Origin: Hwanghaeella grinnelliae
Lineage (GTDB): Bacteria; Pseudomonadota; Alphaproteobacteria; UBA8366; Aestuariispiraceae
Direction of reading: 5' to 3'
DNA length: 64,000 nucleotides
Assembly (NCBI RefSeq): GCF_004005845.1
Contig: NZ_SADE01000002.1
Span: 421 to 64,420, forward strand
A program made the translations under genes and the position numbers. The notes under the pieces are model-generated. The model searched no databases, was not told the DNA's origin, and worked only from the letters and a program-made list of their open reading frames with translations. This document shows, one piece after another, positions 1 through 10,097 of this stretch (position 1 is the first letter of the stretch; each line of letters starts with the position of its first letter).

Positions 1-3000
1 ACCATCGCCGCCGGAAACAATGTCCGAGCCAGCGCCTCCAAACAGCGTATCCGCCTCCGTCCCGCCTTCCAGGATGTTGTTGACGGGCGCGACTACGATC
101 TCCACCCGCCCAATATCGGCCCCGGACGTCCCGTCGCTAACCGCGTATTCGAAGCTGGCGATTCCCGCGAAACCCGCATCCGCTGTAAAGACGATGTTGC
201 CATTCCCATCCTGCACGGCCAACCCGCCATGCATTTCGCCCAGGCCGGTGATCGTCAGCGTTTCGGAGTCGACATCGGTATCGTTGGCGAGCAGTGCCGC
301 CTCACCGATCATAATCGATCCGTTCTCTTCGATCTCGAAGGAGCCGTCGTCGACGACGTTCGGGTTGTCGTTCACCGCCTCCACCGAGACCGTGACAAGC
401 CCTGTGGCGGTATTTCCCGATTCGTCGGAAACAACATATTCGAAGCTCGCCGAACCGAAATATTCCGCCGGCGGCGTAAACAGAACCGTCCCGTTTCCCG
501 TCAGGACTGCGGCTCCGTTGACACTGCTCCCAACTGATTGAATCGTCAGCGTTTCTCCATCAAATTCGAAGTCGTTGTCGAGCAAATCGGCGAGGCTTAT
601 TTCAATCGGCGTGTCCTCCAAGGTGGTGAAGGTATCGGCCGTTGTTTCCGGTGCGTCTTCGACCGCCGCAACCGCCACAGTGACCGAGCCTGTTGTGGTG
701 GCGTTCGCCGCTCGATAGTCGGTCACCGTGTAGTCGAAGGTCGCATCGCCGTTAAAGTTCGCGTCGGGCGTGAAGAGGATGGAACCGTCTTCCTGCAGCG
801 CAACGGTTCCGCCGACCGCATTGCTGACCTCGGTGACGCCAAGAATGTCCACGTTCGCATCCGTATCGTTTCCGGTGAGCTGCGAAGGTTGAATCGTGAT
901 CGGCGTGTCTTCATCCGTCTCAAAACTGTCCGACACGGCAATTGGCGCGTCGTTGCGCCCATCAGTGTAGCGAATGGAGTCGGAAAACCGAAGTCGCTCG
1001 ACCCCCACCAGCACCGACACATTGCCGGGATTGGCATTCTCCGTGACAACGACGGAACCGCCTTCGCCGGAGGTGATCGAATAGTCCTGGAACCGTCCCG
1101 AGAAGGACACAATGTCGTCGCCATCGCCCCCGTCGATCGTGTTCAACGATGCGGCGGCAGCAATGATCGCGTCGTCACCCGCTCCAGCGTCGATGACGTT
1201 CGTGCCGCTGCCCGCCGCGAACAGGTCGCCGTCATCCGTTCCGACGAACGATTCATCCTGGCCGGTTCCAGAGAAAGAAACTCCGTCGATGGTTACATCG
1301 TCCTCCAATGATGCCTCAACCGCGGCCGTCGTCGCAGCCATGATTTCCATCAAGGAGAATTCAGTCCCGTCCAGTGGCGCGGCGTTCACGTCCAATAGCG
1401 CCGGAAAATCGACGGAAGTACCGTCCGCGAAGACGAAACGCTCGATCTTGTTCCGGTCGTCCATCCAGTCGGTGATGCGGACGGAGTCCGCGTCTGGATC
1501 ATCGTCATCCGAGACCCGAATGATCAAATCTACGCCGTCCACCGAAAGCCGAAGATCGGAAAGCGCAATGCCTTCACCGAAACGCAGAGTATCGGACCCG
1601 GCGTCAAACTCCTGCAGCTCTTCGTACGAGACTGTTCGATAGGCCGTGTAGTAGACCGTATGGGTGTGGGTGACGGTATCGCCTTCTCCATTGGTCGTCT
1701 GATACGTCTCTTGGCGGGACGCCGTGTATGATTCCTCCCGCGTCAGCGTTACCATGCCTTCGTTATAGTCGGTGATCGTATCCTGGCCGTCGCCGACAGA
1801 GAATTCGTATAGGTCGTTCCCCGCACCGCCCTCGGCCAAGTCGTTCCCGAGACCTGCGATCAAGCGGTCGTTCCCATCGCCGCCGATCAACCGGTCGTCG
1901 TCCGCGCCTCCGAGCAGCACGTCCCTGCCGAGCCCGCCCTGAAGCGTGTCCTGACCGACGAAGCCAAGCATCAAGTCATTCTCATCCGTCCCCGTCAGCG
2001 TGTCGTCGCCTTCGGTCCCGGTAATAGAGATCACAACATCGATCGTGTTCCCATCCGCATCGGCGAAGTTGACGCGATTAGCATCCGCTGCAAACCAACT
2101 TGTCAGAGTGAGGACGTCAGAAGACGCGAGCGTCAACGTGAGGTCGTCGCCACTCCGTTCGAAGGCCAGTGTTTCCAGATCGACCTCCGGCCCGAGTACC
2201 ACCGTATCGGAAAGACTTCCGTCGGTGACGGTGTCATTGCCGCCGCCAACCGTAAAGTAGATCGTGTCCAAGCCCGCACCGGTCGTGATCGCGTCATCGC
2301 CCGCGCCACCGTCGAATACATCGTCTCCGGCCCCGCCGGAAAGACTGTCCGCCCCGTCACCGCCAAACAGTGTGTCAGCACCCGCCGCACCAATCAGCGT
2401 ATCGTCGCCAGCATTGCCGACCAGATTGTCGTCGAAACCGCCGCCGGTCAGGCTGTCGTTACCGGCACCGCCATACACATCGAATGCCGTGTCAGTCCAT
2501 TCAAGGGTGTCGTTGCCGCCCGTTGCAAGAAGACCTGCGATCTGGGGCACGCTGAGCACTGTACCGTCCGCGAAGCGGAAGGTCTCCACCCGCTGCATCA
2601 CATCGGTCCAGTTTACCAAGCGGATCTTGTTTTCGAGATCCGCGAGCGCAATCGTGTCTTTTGTCTCGATATCCTCATCCGGCACAATCCCAATGACGAG
2701 ATCCTTGAAAGGACTCGGATTGTCGGGCGGGTCCAGCAAGCCTCCAACCAGACGCACGGTAATATTGTCGCGCGAAATGCCTTCGGCAAACTCGATTGTG
2801 TCGGAGCCGCCGTCGACCAGCCGCATTTCCGAAAACTCTTCGGTCCGGTAGGCGGTGTAGGCCACCTGACGCGTCCCTGTGTGCGTCTCCTCGCCGCTCG
2901 TGTACTCATAGGTTTCGGTATAGTAGTCCGTATATGGCACCTCTTCCGTCCAGGTGAACTCCTCGTAGTTCTCTTCCCTGACGATGTCATCGCCATCGAA

Positions 3001-6000
3001 CCGGCCAAACCTGTAGATATCGTCGCCGGTCCCGCCGATGAGAACATCGTCGTCGGCGCCGCCGTCGAGCGTATCCGCCCCTTCGCCGCCTGAGATCAGA
3101 TCGATTTCGGCCCCGCCGGAAAGCACGTTGCTTCCGCTGTTACCCGTCAGGGTGTCCTGATGATCGGTGCCCGTCACGTTCTCAATGCTGGTGAAGACGT
3201 CTCCATTCGCGTCGCCCCCGGAAACAGCGCCGGTCTCGAGGTCGACGACGATACCTTCCGCGGACCCGGTGTAGGAAGCCGTATCCGACCCCGTGCCGCC
3301 GTCGAGCACATCTGCGCCCTCACCGCCGGCCAGAATGTCGTCACCCGTCCCGCCGAGGAGGTTGTCGTCGCCAAGCCCGCCATCCAATTCGTCATTACCG
3401 GCGCCGCCCTCCAAGGTATTGACGCCATCATCCCCGGTCAGCAAATCGTCGTAATCAGAGCCGGTCGCGTTTTCGAAGCCTGACAGGGTGTCTTCAAAAC
3501 CGTCGGTGCCGGTCGAAGCCCCGGCGGACAAGTCTACAGCAACGCCTACCTGGGCGGAGGCATACGTTACCGTGTCCTCGCCCTCACCAGCGTCGATCGT
3601 GTCGTTCCCGTCGCCACCGTCGATCGTATCGTCGCCCGCATCTCCCTGGATATTGTCGTTGCCGGCCCCGCCGAAAATCGTGTCGTTGCCGGTCCCGGCA
3701 TAGATTTTATCGCTTCCCGCGCCGCCATAGACGGTATCGCTTCCTTCGCCACCGACCATCGTATCGTCGCCCGCGCCGCCGTCGAGCACATCTTCGCCCA
3801 TGCCGCCGTCGAGGAAGTCGTTTCCGTCGCCGCCTGAAAGGGAGTCCAATCCCTCGCCGCCAACGATGGCATCGGCCGCATCGGACCCGACGATGACATC
3901 GTCCGCCGCCGTTCCGACCAGGATTGAACCGTCGAACTGCCCTTCAAAGGCGGCGTCCATCGCGTCACCGAGATTCAGGACCGAGCCATCGACGACGCCG
4001 AAGGCGTTCATCAAGCCCCGCAGACTGATGCGTGTACCATCGTTCAGGGCGAGGAATTCGATCTCATTGTCGGACAGATTCCAGTTCTGCAGGGTGATCC
4101 GGTCGGAAATATCGTCGAAAGCCTCGGGGGTCTGCGCGAAATCGGCCCTGGCGCCCGCCAGGGGATCAAGCACCGCGACCTCCAGGTTGTTACCGCTGAG
4201 CCGCAACACGATCTCATCGAACCCAATGCCAGGGCCCAGCAGAAGCACGTCGCTGCCGCCGTCACCGGCCTCAAGTTCGTACCGCGTGACGTTCCGCGTC
4301 GCCGTGTATTCCTCTTCAACCTGTTCGGTGACCCAGCCAACTTCTCCGTAGTAGACCTGTTGGGTTACCATCCGGGTCGCCGTATAGGTCTCGGTATCGG
4401 CATAGGCGACCTCAACCAGACCTTCGTCAAACACCGTGTCCTGGCCGTCGTGCAGACCGAACTTATAGACGTCGGAGTCGCTTCCACCAAACAGCGAGTC
4501 GTCGCCCGCGCCGCCGGAAAGGACATCAGCGCCGAAGCCCCCCGTGAGTGTGTCGGCCCCGTCGTTTCCTTCCAGCCAGTTGCCCTTGTCATCACCGGTT
4601 AAGGTATCGTCGAAATCGGATCCCCAAAGATTCTCGATCCCGATCAGAGTGTCGCCCTGGGCGTGTCCGCCAGCCGCGGTCCCCGCCTTCAGATCGATGC
4701 TCACTCCCGCGTCGGAGATATCATAGGCCGCCACGTCGCTGCCCGCGCCGCCATCGATGATGTCTGCGCCTTCCGTCCCCATCAGGGTATCGTTGCCGCC
4801 GCCGGAGCGGATCGTGTCGTTTCCGGTTCCGCCGACAATGGCGTCGTCACCGTTGCCCGTATGGATGGTGTCGTCCGATCCGAGCAGATCAATGCTGGTG
4901 ATTGCGGTTTCGTACCAGCGCACCACGTCGACATCCTCGGTACCGAAACGGTTGACGACGTCGGTTGCATTCAGCTCCGTTCCATCCGCGAAGCGAAGGG
5001 TCTCGATCCGGCCTTGCGGCTGGATCCAGCCAGTGATGCGGATCTGGTTCTCCAAATCCTCGAATGCGGTTTCCTCGTCGCCGTCCATGCGGATCCCGAT
5101 CAGAAGATCGTCGCCGTCTTGCTTCAGCAGCAGGTCCTCGACCTCGATCCCTTCGCCAAAGACCAGGACATCGGTTTGACCGCCGGAGGTTTCGTCCGAC
5201 TGAACCTCCACCCAGCGGGTTCCGGTATGGGCGGTCCTGACCTCAACGTCACGGACGTAGAAGGAATCCTCGCCCAATGTGATCCCGTATGCGCCGTCAC
5301 CCCCGTAAGATTCGCCGTCGGCAACCTGAACCTGGACCGTCTCGGTCGTGTAGTAGGTATAGTTCTGAGCGACAAGGTCGCTGCTGCTGCCTTCGACGTC
5401 ATGGATCTCATCGCGTCCATCGCCGAGATCGAAGGTGTACAGGTCGTCGCCGGCGCCGCCGCGCAGGACATCGTTCCCGATGCCGCCGACCATGGTATCG
5501 TCCCCTGCGCCACCTTCCAGCACGTCATCGCCGGCGCCGCCGAACAGCGTGTCGTTGCCGGTAATAACGTCGCTGCCTTCCAGGTCTTCGGCCCAGACGC
5601 CCGCATCCCCGCGCAGAAGGTCGTTGCCGTCGCCGCCCGTCAACAGGTCGTCGTCCGCACCGCCTTCAAGCCGGTCGTCGCCGACGCCGCCATCCAGGGT
5701 GTCCGCGCCGGCGAAGCCGAAGAGCCTGTCGTCGCCTTCCCCACCGCGCAGTTCCTGTGCCGTAGCCGACCCGTAGAGCGCATCGTCGCCGTCGCCGCCT
5801 TCCAGCAGCGTGACGCCGGCATCGGCGCCGAGCAGGTCGTTATGCCGAGACCCCGTGACCGTCTCCACCGCATCCGGCACCGGCGCCGGCGCGGGGCTCG
5901 TCGGATCCCAGTTATCGATGGCGCGTTCCGCCGCGGCCACCGCCGCCGCGTTTCCGGTTTCGATCAACCCGGCGCGATAGGTGTCGTCGGGCGTCAAGGC

Positions 6001-9000
6001 GTTCAACAGCGCCTCGGTCGAGACGATCGAGGCGATTGCCTCCGCTGTGACCCCGGCACCGTCGAATCCGGCTTCCGTTTCGAATTCGCCCGCCCCGACC
6101 ATCATGATCAGGTCACGGACGAGCGCCGGCCCGCCGTCAAGGAAGAGCCCCGCCGCCTCGACCGCGTCCAGCAGCGTTTCGATCAATATTTCCTGACCGT
6201 TCGCGAAGTGGATACGGCTGATGTCGCGATCCCACGCGTTGAAATTGGAGATGACGATCTTCGAATGGAGATGCGCCCAGTCGTCCGGCCCCAAACCGCC
6301 ATTATCGCCACTTCCCGCCCAGCCGATTTCGACCCGGTTTCCGTCGCGATAGACAATCAGGTCCGCAAGATCGACCTCGGAGAAATCCAGCCCGGCATTT
6401 TCCACCATCTCGCCGAAGCGGGTGTAGTTTTCGAGGGGATGAGCGTCGTCAAGACCAAGTTGCGCAGCCTTCGCGAGCGTAACGGCCCACCCAACCGCGA
6501 AGGAAGAGTTGGGCAGCGTCGTGGCAAGTGCCTCGATCTCTTCCTGATTGTCGAGATACACCCGGTAATCGCGCGCAATCTGCATGTTCGATGCGAGTTC
6601 ATCGACAGACCCGGCAGAGGTGGACAAGAGCGCGCGCTTTGCGAAGGTGTTGCCACCCTCAATCTTGGAGTTGCGGATTGTCCGCATCGTTCCGGTCAAG
6701 ACGGCCTGCGTCCCGTCCGCGACTGTCTGCCTGCCGGCGGGGCTAGTGGACACATTCCAACCCCCGAAGTCCCGATTATACCCGTAGTCGCTATGCGTGC
6801 CACCGATCAGCGTGCCACCGGTGGCGTCGACAAGGGCGTTCATCCCGTCCGCGGCGGCCTGGGCCATGCCAAGGACAACCGCCGGATCCAGCCCATTGTC
6901 CACGCCATAGTCGGTAACGGCGTATCGTCCATTGACCACTTCGACATTGGCACCCCCGTTCGGCCCGACGGATGGGCGCCCACCGAACAGATTACCCAGC
7001 AAAGTCCCGAGAACCTGGCCCGCGATGATACCGATGATCGTACCGATGATGGGCACGACACTGCCCGCAAGGGCGCCTGTTGCCGCAGACGACGCGGCTG
7101 CCGCACCTCCCGCAGCAGCTTGGCCCGCAGCCAAACCGACGGAAGAAGCCGCGCTTGCGGAAAGACCTGACGCCAACGCGGCATTGGTGGCAGCAGCGAT
7201 AGCGGTTGCTGTCCCGCCGGCAGAAAACGCAGCAGAGGCGGCCAGACCAACGGACGCGGCACCAGCTGAACTCAGACCGGCAGCAGCAGCTCCAATAGAG
7301 GTCCCGATTGCTGACCCGACTACACCACCAACTGCATTCCCGATTGCCCCGCCGATCTGACCACCGATGGTCTCGGCGTCGACAATGGACGATGCGATTT
7401 TAGATCCAACGAACCCACCGATAACGTTGGCAATATTCGCAGCCGTCAGGACGTCGCTTAACCCACTCCCGAGACCGATGTTTGCGCCGCCGGCAATCTG
7501 AAACGCATTGTCGACAATTTGTTTGCCGGCAAACGACAAGACCGATTCGCCGAGTTCGGCTGCAGTGCCGTCCAGTTCCAGGCTTTCGAACAGTTCACCG
7601 ACTATAAGGGAAGAAATCGCCCCTGCCGCGGCAAGACGGATATCCTTGCCGAAATTGTCAAACCCAATGACTTCTTCACCGGTGACCTGATTGTGGATGC
7701 TTGAAGCATCTTCAATTGCCAGATCAAGCTCCTCACCAACATTCTGAAGGATGGAACCAACCAGTACGGAACTGCCAATGGAAACAAACTGATTATCGCC
7801 ACCGCTGATTATGCTACCCAGCGAAGATCCCAAAGCTCTGCCGATATCTCCACCGAGGTGAAATTCGGCCGTGTATTCAATAACCTTTCCACGTCCGTCA
7901 CCATCAGGATCGGAACGAACTTGAAGGATCTGCGGCGCAGCGCCGGACTCAGGGACATACCACTCCGACTGCTGAACACCCAAGCCGTAGGGCGTCTCGA
8001 CCGAATAGTATCGCTCGGTGCCTTGACCCTGCGTAGACGTCAAATGGAACAATACGCGCCCGTTTGAATCCATCGCGTAGTAGTTTGTGGAATCTGCGCC
8101 TCGATTGTCACGTACCCAGACGACAGCACCGCCATTGGGCGCTTCAATATTTCCGAACCCTGCTGACTTCAGAAACTGCTTAGCCTCTGTCGCAATTTGT
8201 GTGGATTGATCTGGTATAAAGTCGAACCATCCCGTCTCACTAACGGAAGCGACTTGAACTGGGCTCTCAAACGCGGAATCCAAGTCTTGGGTATCAACCG
8301 AGTCGTCCAGCACCCAGTACGACACATCACCGCTACCATCTGCCGGAACACCAAGAGCTGCGGCGGCAGATGCCACCGCAAGACGCTGCTCCTGAATCTG
8401 TTGCAATTCTTCTGTAATAATGTCCAAGCCGCTAAGATCGGACGCACCGTGACCCAAGTCTCGAATAATGTTCTCTGTCGTATAGAATACGCTGTTCGAC
8501 AATGCGGCCTGTTTCCAACGGAACACATCAGCGGCCAAGATGTCGACCTGCTCTCCTTCGGGTGTAATCGCAATTGCAACGACAGTATTCTTGTCGCTAA
8601 TTCGATTTATGTCCGTGTCACCCAGCAAGTTGACATATGTTCCCGTAGCAACAGTCGCCGGATCCACCTCCTCCAACAAGGCTTGGTCCGCCGCCGCCGC
8701 AGATGACAAATCTGTGACAGGATTTGGATTTACGGGAATATCCACCACCTCAGGAACGTCCCCCTGACTGCCCTGATCTTCGAAAGTAGCCCCTTGGTCC
8801 GTCAGGAATTGTTTGAACTTTTCAAAATCCCCATGAAGGGCATCTGTGAGAACGTCTGGATCGAGCCCACTCTTTTCGGCAATCTTCTCGATATCCAAGG
8901 TCTCGAGGGTGAGCTTAACCAAGTTGTATGCATCAATGATGCTCTCACCCGCCTGCCACAGCTTGTATCCTTGTCGGATAACCTGAGCGAAGGTCGACGC

Positions 9001-9573
9001 AACTGCAGCACCTGGACCGGACCAAGCAGTCAATGCCGCTGCCGTTCCGCTGACCGCGAGGTCATCCGCAAGCCCCTCCGCGAGAGACTCCAAAATGGAA
9101 TCGAGGTCCAGCCCAAGGCCCGATGCAACAACACTGGCTGGCAGATCCTCCTGAATCGAAAGGCCAAATACGAGTGTACCCAAAACAGCTATTGAAGCCG
9201 CATCGACAAGAGTCGACCCATGCCCATCGGTAAGGTCGTTACCAAGACGCTTGGTAATGCCGAGCAAATCGCCGCGACTTCGCACATCTTCGATGTGGGA
9301 GATGAGATCGTCACCAAGTAGAGATTGCACATCTTTTGACGTGAGCTTGCCCGTTGTGCTGTCAAATCCCTCGAATCGGTCAAAGTTCACAAGAGGATTA
9401 TCAGAGCCGAACTCAGCACCAAGCTTGAAGAATTTGCCCTCGGCAAACTGAGATCCTTCAACCAATTTCCCAGTCGTAGGGTCAATATCGTCTATCAACG
9501 ACGCGTAAACGTTTTCGCCGCGGTAATCCGGGTCAACGGTCTGAAGGACTACGCCATTACCTGGCTTACTCAG
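1..9573 (-). CDS. Giant RTX protein, 3' end outside window
   Basis: Open frame of 3191 codons running off the left edge, sampled at many points without a stop. Numbering from the CTG at 9573: residues 1-700 are unassigned; about 730-870 is Gly/Ala-rich and hydrophobic with glycine-zipper spacing. From about 1235 onward there are blocks of GGxGxDxLx nonapeptides (calcium-binding beta-roll), each followed by a module ending in a FADGT-like motif (plus positions about 4990, 4050, 2580 and 1430). Three cadherin-like/VCBS-type domains of about 95 residues occupy about 970-75, then more RTX repeats. Secretion is probably by a type I system with a C-terminal signal, which lies off-window. The upstream hlyC-type gene suggests lysine acylation, as in RTX cytolysins. 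No ATG or GTG start is found at the head: the frame opens after a TAA, the only candidates are CTG (9573-9571) and TTG (9498-9496). CTG overlaps the preceding TGA. Confidence 0.9.
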   Translation of the reverse strand, partial: MSKPGNGVVLQTVDPDYRGENVYASLIDDIDPTTGKLVEGSQFAEGKFFKLGAEFGSDNPLVNFDRFEGFDSTTGKLTSKDVQSLLGDDLISHIEDVRSRGDLLGITKRLGNDLTDGHGSTLVDAASIAVLGTLVFGLSIQEDLPASVVASGLGLDLDSILESLAEGLADDLAVSGTAAALTAWSGPGAAVASTFAQVIRQGYKLWQAGESIIDAYNLVKLTLETLDIEKIAEKSGLDPDVLTDALHGDFEKFKQFLTDQGATFEDQGSQGDVPEVVDIPVNPNPVTDLSSAAAADQALLEEVDPATVATGTYVNLLGDTDINRISDKNTVVAIAITPEGEQVDILAADVFRWKQAALSNSVFYTTENIIRDLGHGASDLSGLDIITEELQQIQEQRLAVASAAAALGVPADGSGDVSYWVLDDSVDTQDLDSAFESPVQVASVSETGWFDFIPDQSTQIATEAKQFLKSAGFGNIEAPNGGAVVWVRDNRGADSTNYYAMDSNGRVLFHLTSTQGQGTERYYSVETPYGLGVQQSEWYVPESGAAPQILQVRSDPDGDGRGKVIEYTAEFHLGGDIGRALGSSLGSIISGGDNQFVSIGSSVLVGSILQNVGEELDLAIEDASSIHNQVTGEEVIGFDNFGKDIRLAAAGAISSLIVGELFESLELDGTAAELGESVLSFAGKQIVDNAFQIAGGANIGLGSGLSDVLTAANIANVIGGFVGSKIASSIVDAETIGGQIGGAIGNAVGGVVGSAIGTSIGAAAAGLSSAGAASVGLAASAAFSAGGTATAIAAATNAALASGLSASAASSVGLAAGQAAAGGAAAASSAATGALAGSVVPIIGTIIGIIAGQVLGTLLGNLFGGRPSVGPNGGANVEVVNGRYAVTDYGVDNGLDPAVVLGMAQAAADGMNALVDATGGTLIGGTHSDYGYNRDFGGWNVSTSPAGRQTVADGTQAVLTGTMRTIRNSKIEGGNTFAKRALLSTSAGSVDELASNMQIARDYRVYLDNQEEIEALATTLPNSSFAVGWAVTLAKAAQLGLDDAHPLENYTRFGEMVENAGLDFSEVDLADLIVYRDGNRVEIGWAGSGDNGGLGPDDWAHLHSKIVISNFNAWDRDISRIHFANGQEILIETLLDAVEAAGLFLDGGPALVRDLIMMVGAGEFETEAGFDGAGVTAEAIASIVSTEALLNALTPDDTYRAGLIETGNAAAVAAAERAIDNWDPTSPAPAPVPDAVETVTGSRHNDLLGADAGVTLLEGGDGDDALYGSATAQELRGGEGDDRLFGFAGADTLDGGVGDDRLEGGADDDLLTGGDGNDLLRGDAGVWAEDLEGSDVITGNDTLFGGAGDDVLEGGAGDDTMVGGIGNDVLRGGAGDDLYTFDLGDGRDEIHDVEGSSSDLVAQNYTYYTTETVQVQVADGESYGGDGAYGITLGEDSFYVRDVEVRTAHTGTRWVEVQSDETSGGQTDVLVFGEGIEVEDLLLKQDGDDLLIGIRMDGDEETAFEDLENQIRITGWIQPQGRIETLRFADGTELNATDVVNRFGTEDVDVVRWYETAITSIDLLGSDDTIHTGNGDDAIVGGTGNDTIRSGGGNDTLMGTEGADIIDGGAGSDVAAYDISDAGVSIDLKAGTAAGGHAQGDTLIGIENLWGSDFDDTLTGDDKGNWLEGNDGADTLTGGFGADVLSGGAGDDSLFGGSDSDVYKFGLHDGQDTVFDEGLVEVAYADTETYTATRMVTQQVYYGEVGWVTEQVEEEYTATRNVTRYELEAGDGGSDVLLLGPGIGFDEIVLRLSGNNLEVAVLDPLAGARADFAQTPEAFDDISDRITLQNWNLSDNEIEFLALNDGTRISLRGLMNAFGVVDGSVLNLGDAMDAAFEGQFDGSILVGTAADDVIVGSDAADAIVGGEGLDSLSGGDGNDFLDGGMGEDVLDGGAGDDTMVGGEGSDTVYGGAGSDKIYAGTGNDTIFGGAGNDNIQGDAGDDTIDGGDGNDTIDAGEGEDTVTYASAQVGVAVDLSAGASTGTDGFEDTLSGFENATGSDYDDLLTGDDGVNTLEGGAGNDELDGGLGDDNLLGGTGDDILAGGEGADVLDGGTGSDTASYTGSAEGIVVDLETGAVSGGDANGDVFTSIENVTGTDHQDTLTGNSGSNVLSGGAEIDLISGGEGADTLDGGADDDVLIGGTGDDIYRFGRFDGDDIVREENYEEFTWTEEVPYTDYYTETYEYTSGEETHTGTRQVAYTAYRTEEFSEMRLVDGGSDTIEFAEGISRDNITVRLVGGLLDPPDNPSPFKDLVIGIVPDEDIETKDTIALADLENKIRLVNWTDVMQRVETFRFADGTVLSVPQIAGLLATGGNDTLEWTDTAFDVYGGAGNDSLTGGGFDDNLVGNAGDDTLIGAAGADTLFGGDGADSLSGGAGDDVFDGGAGDDAITTGAGLDTIYFTVGGGNDTVTDGSLSDTVVLGPEVDLETLAFERSGDDLTLTLASSDVLTLTSWFAADANRVNFADADGNTIDVVISITGTEGDDTLTGTDENDLMLGFVGQDTLQGGLGRDVLLGGADDDRLIGGDGNDRLIAGLGNDLAEGGAGNDLYEFSVGDGQDTITDYNEGMVTLTREESYTASRQETYQTTNGEGDTVTHTHTVYYTAYRTVSYEELQEFDAGSDTLRFGEGIALSDLRLSVDGVDLIIRVSDDDDPDADSVRITDWMDDRNKIERFVFADGTSVDFPALLDVNAAPLDGTEFSLMEIMAATTAAVEASLEDDVTIDGVSFSGTGQDESFVGTDDGDLFAAGSGTNVIDAGAGDDAIIAAAASLNTIDGGDGDDIVSFSGRFQDYSITSGEGGSVVVTENANPGNVSVLVGVERLRFSDSIRYTDGRNDAPIAVSDSFETDEDTPITIQPSQLTGNDTDANVDILGVTEVSNAVGGTVALQEDGSILFTPDANFNGDATFDYTVTDYRAANATTTGSVTVAVAAVEDAPETTADTFTTLEDTPIEISLADLLDNDFEFDGETLTIQSVGSSVNGAAVLTGNGTVLFTPPAEYFGSASFEYVVSDESGNTATGLVTVSVEAVNDNPNVVDDGSFEIEENGSIMIGEAALLANDTDVDSETLTITGLGEMHGGLAVQDGNGNIVFTADAGFAGIASFEYAVSDGTSGADIGRVEIVVAPVNNILEGGTEADTLFGGAGSDIVSGGDG

Positions 9574-10097
9574 ATCAGCACGGCTTTAGCGACTAGGCCG
9601 TTGATCGTTTGCTTGGCGTTGGCATCGAATTCCAAGACTTCTGGAGAGCCTTCCCCGAAATCAAGGACAAATTCTTCTCGCGCAATAGCAAGCGAGTCGA
9701 CCGAATCCTTTAGTAGGGCAAAGTGGCCGCCTTTGTGCGTCGCTCCATTTGCGGCCGCCAACACCTGGAGTTCAGTCGTAGAGGTTGACGTCGTACCAAA
9801 GTTTGGCAGCAAGACAGCATTCTGATCGGTATTTTGAAGATTGAAGCCAATACTATTCAACAAGGCGTCACGCTGGACACTTACGCTCGTGTTCTCAAAA
9901 TCCAGTATGTGGTGAGCCGTGTACTTAACTTCGTGTGTTTGTATTGGACCACCATTGACCCTGAACTCAACGATAAAGTTTGGCGTCTTAGAGATCGACC
10001 CAGACGTAAAGCCGCGAGCAACATCCTTCGTTCCATTGAACGTTTGACTGATGATTTCGAGGTTGTAGTTTTCTCCAGCAACATTCACCGTGATCAT
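9570..10097 (-). CDS. AHH-family nuclease (HNH/Endo VII superfamily), toxin-like
   Basis: 175 residues. Residues 60-65 read TAHHIL, the AHH signature. A stretch around 81-98 (NSIGFNL, NTDQNAVLLP) matches the usual 'GI-N-x-x-N-x-LP' segment, and HKGGH at 121-125 supplies the second histidine pair. This order (AHH, then Asn-rich loop, then HxGxH) is the known architecture of AHH nucleases, mostly found as C-terminal toxin tips of polymorphic toxins; here it is a free-standing small protein. Its ATG overlaps the stop of the Imm11-type gene by 4 nt and its own TGA overlaps the CTG of the giant RTX frame, so translation is probably coupled. No signal peptide. The first 55 residues are not recognised. 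The family call is motif-based; DNA or RNA as target is not decidable. Confidence 0.75.
   Translation of the reverse strand: MITVNVAGENYNLEIISQTFNGTKDVARGFTSGSISKTPNFIVEFRVNGGPIQTHEVKYTAHHILDFENTSVSVQRDALLNSIGFNLQNTDQNAVLLPNFGTTSTSTTELQVLAAANGATHKGGHFALLKDSVDSLAIAREEFVLDFGEGSPEVLEFDANAKQTINGLVAKAVLI

Noticed and set aside
538-1311. 257-codon plus-strand frame
   Set aside because: Antisense to the cadherin-like domains of the giant RTX protein; no recognisable domain.
4663-7170. 835-codon open frame on the plus strand
   Set aside because: It is the antisense shadow of the GC-rich RTX gene; the minus frame shows clear calcium-binding nonapeptides and FADGT modules.
9570-9585. Programmed -1 frameshift joining nuclease and RTX frames
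   Set aside because: The only window for a slip (after the TAA and before the TGA) contains no X-XXY-YYZ heptamer; re-initiation at CTG fits better, though a mutation is still possible.
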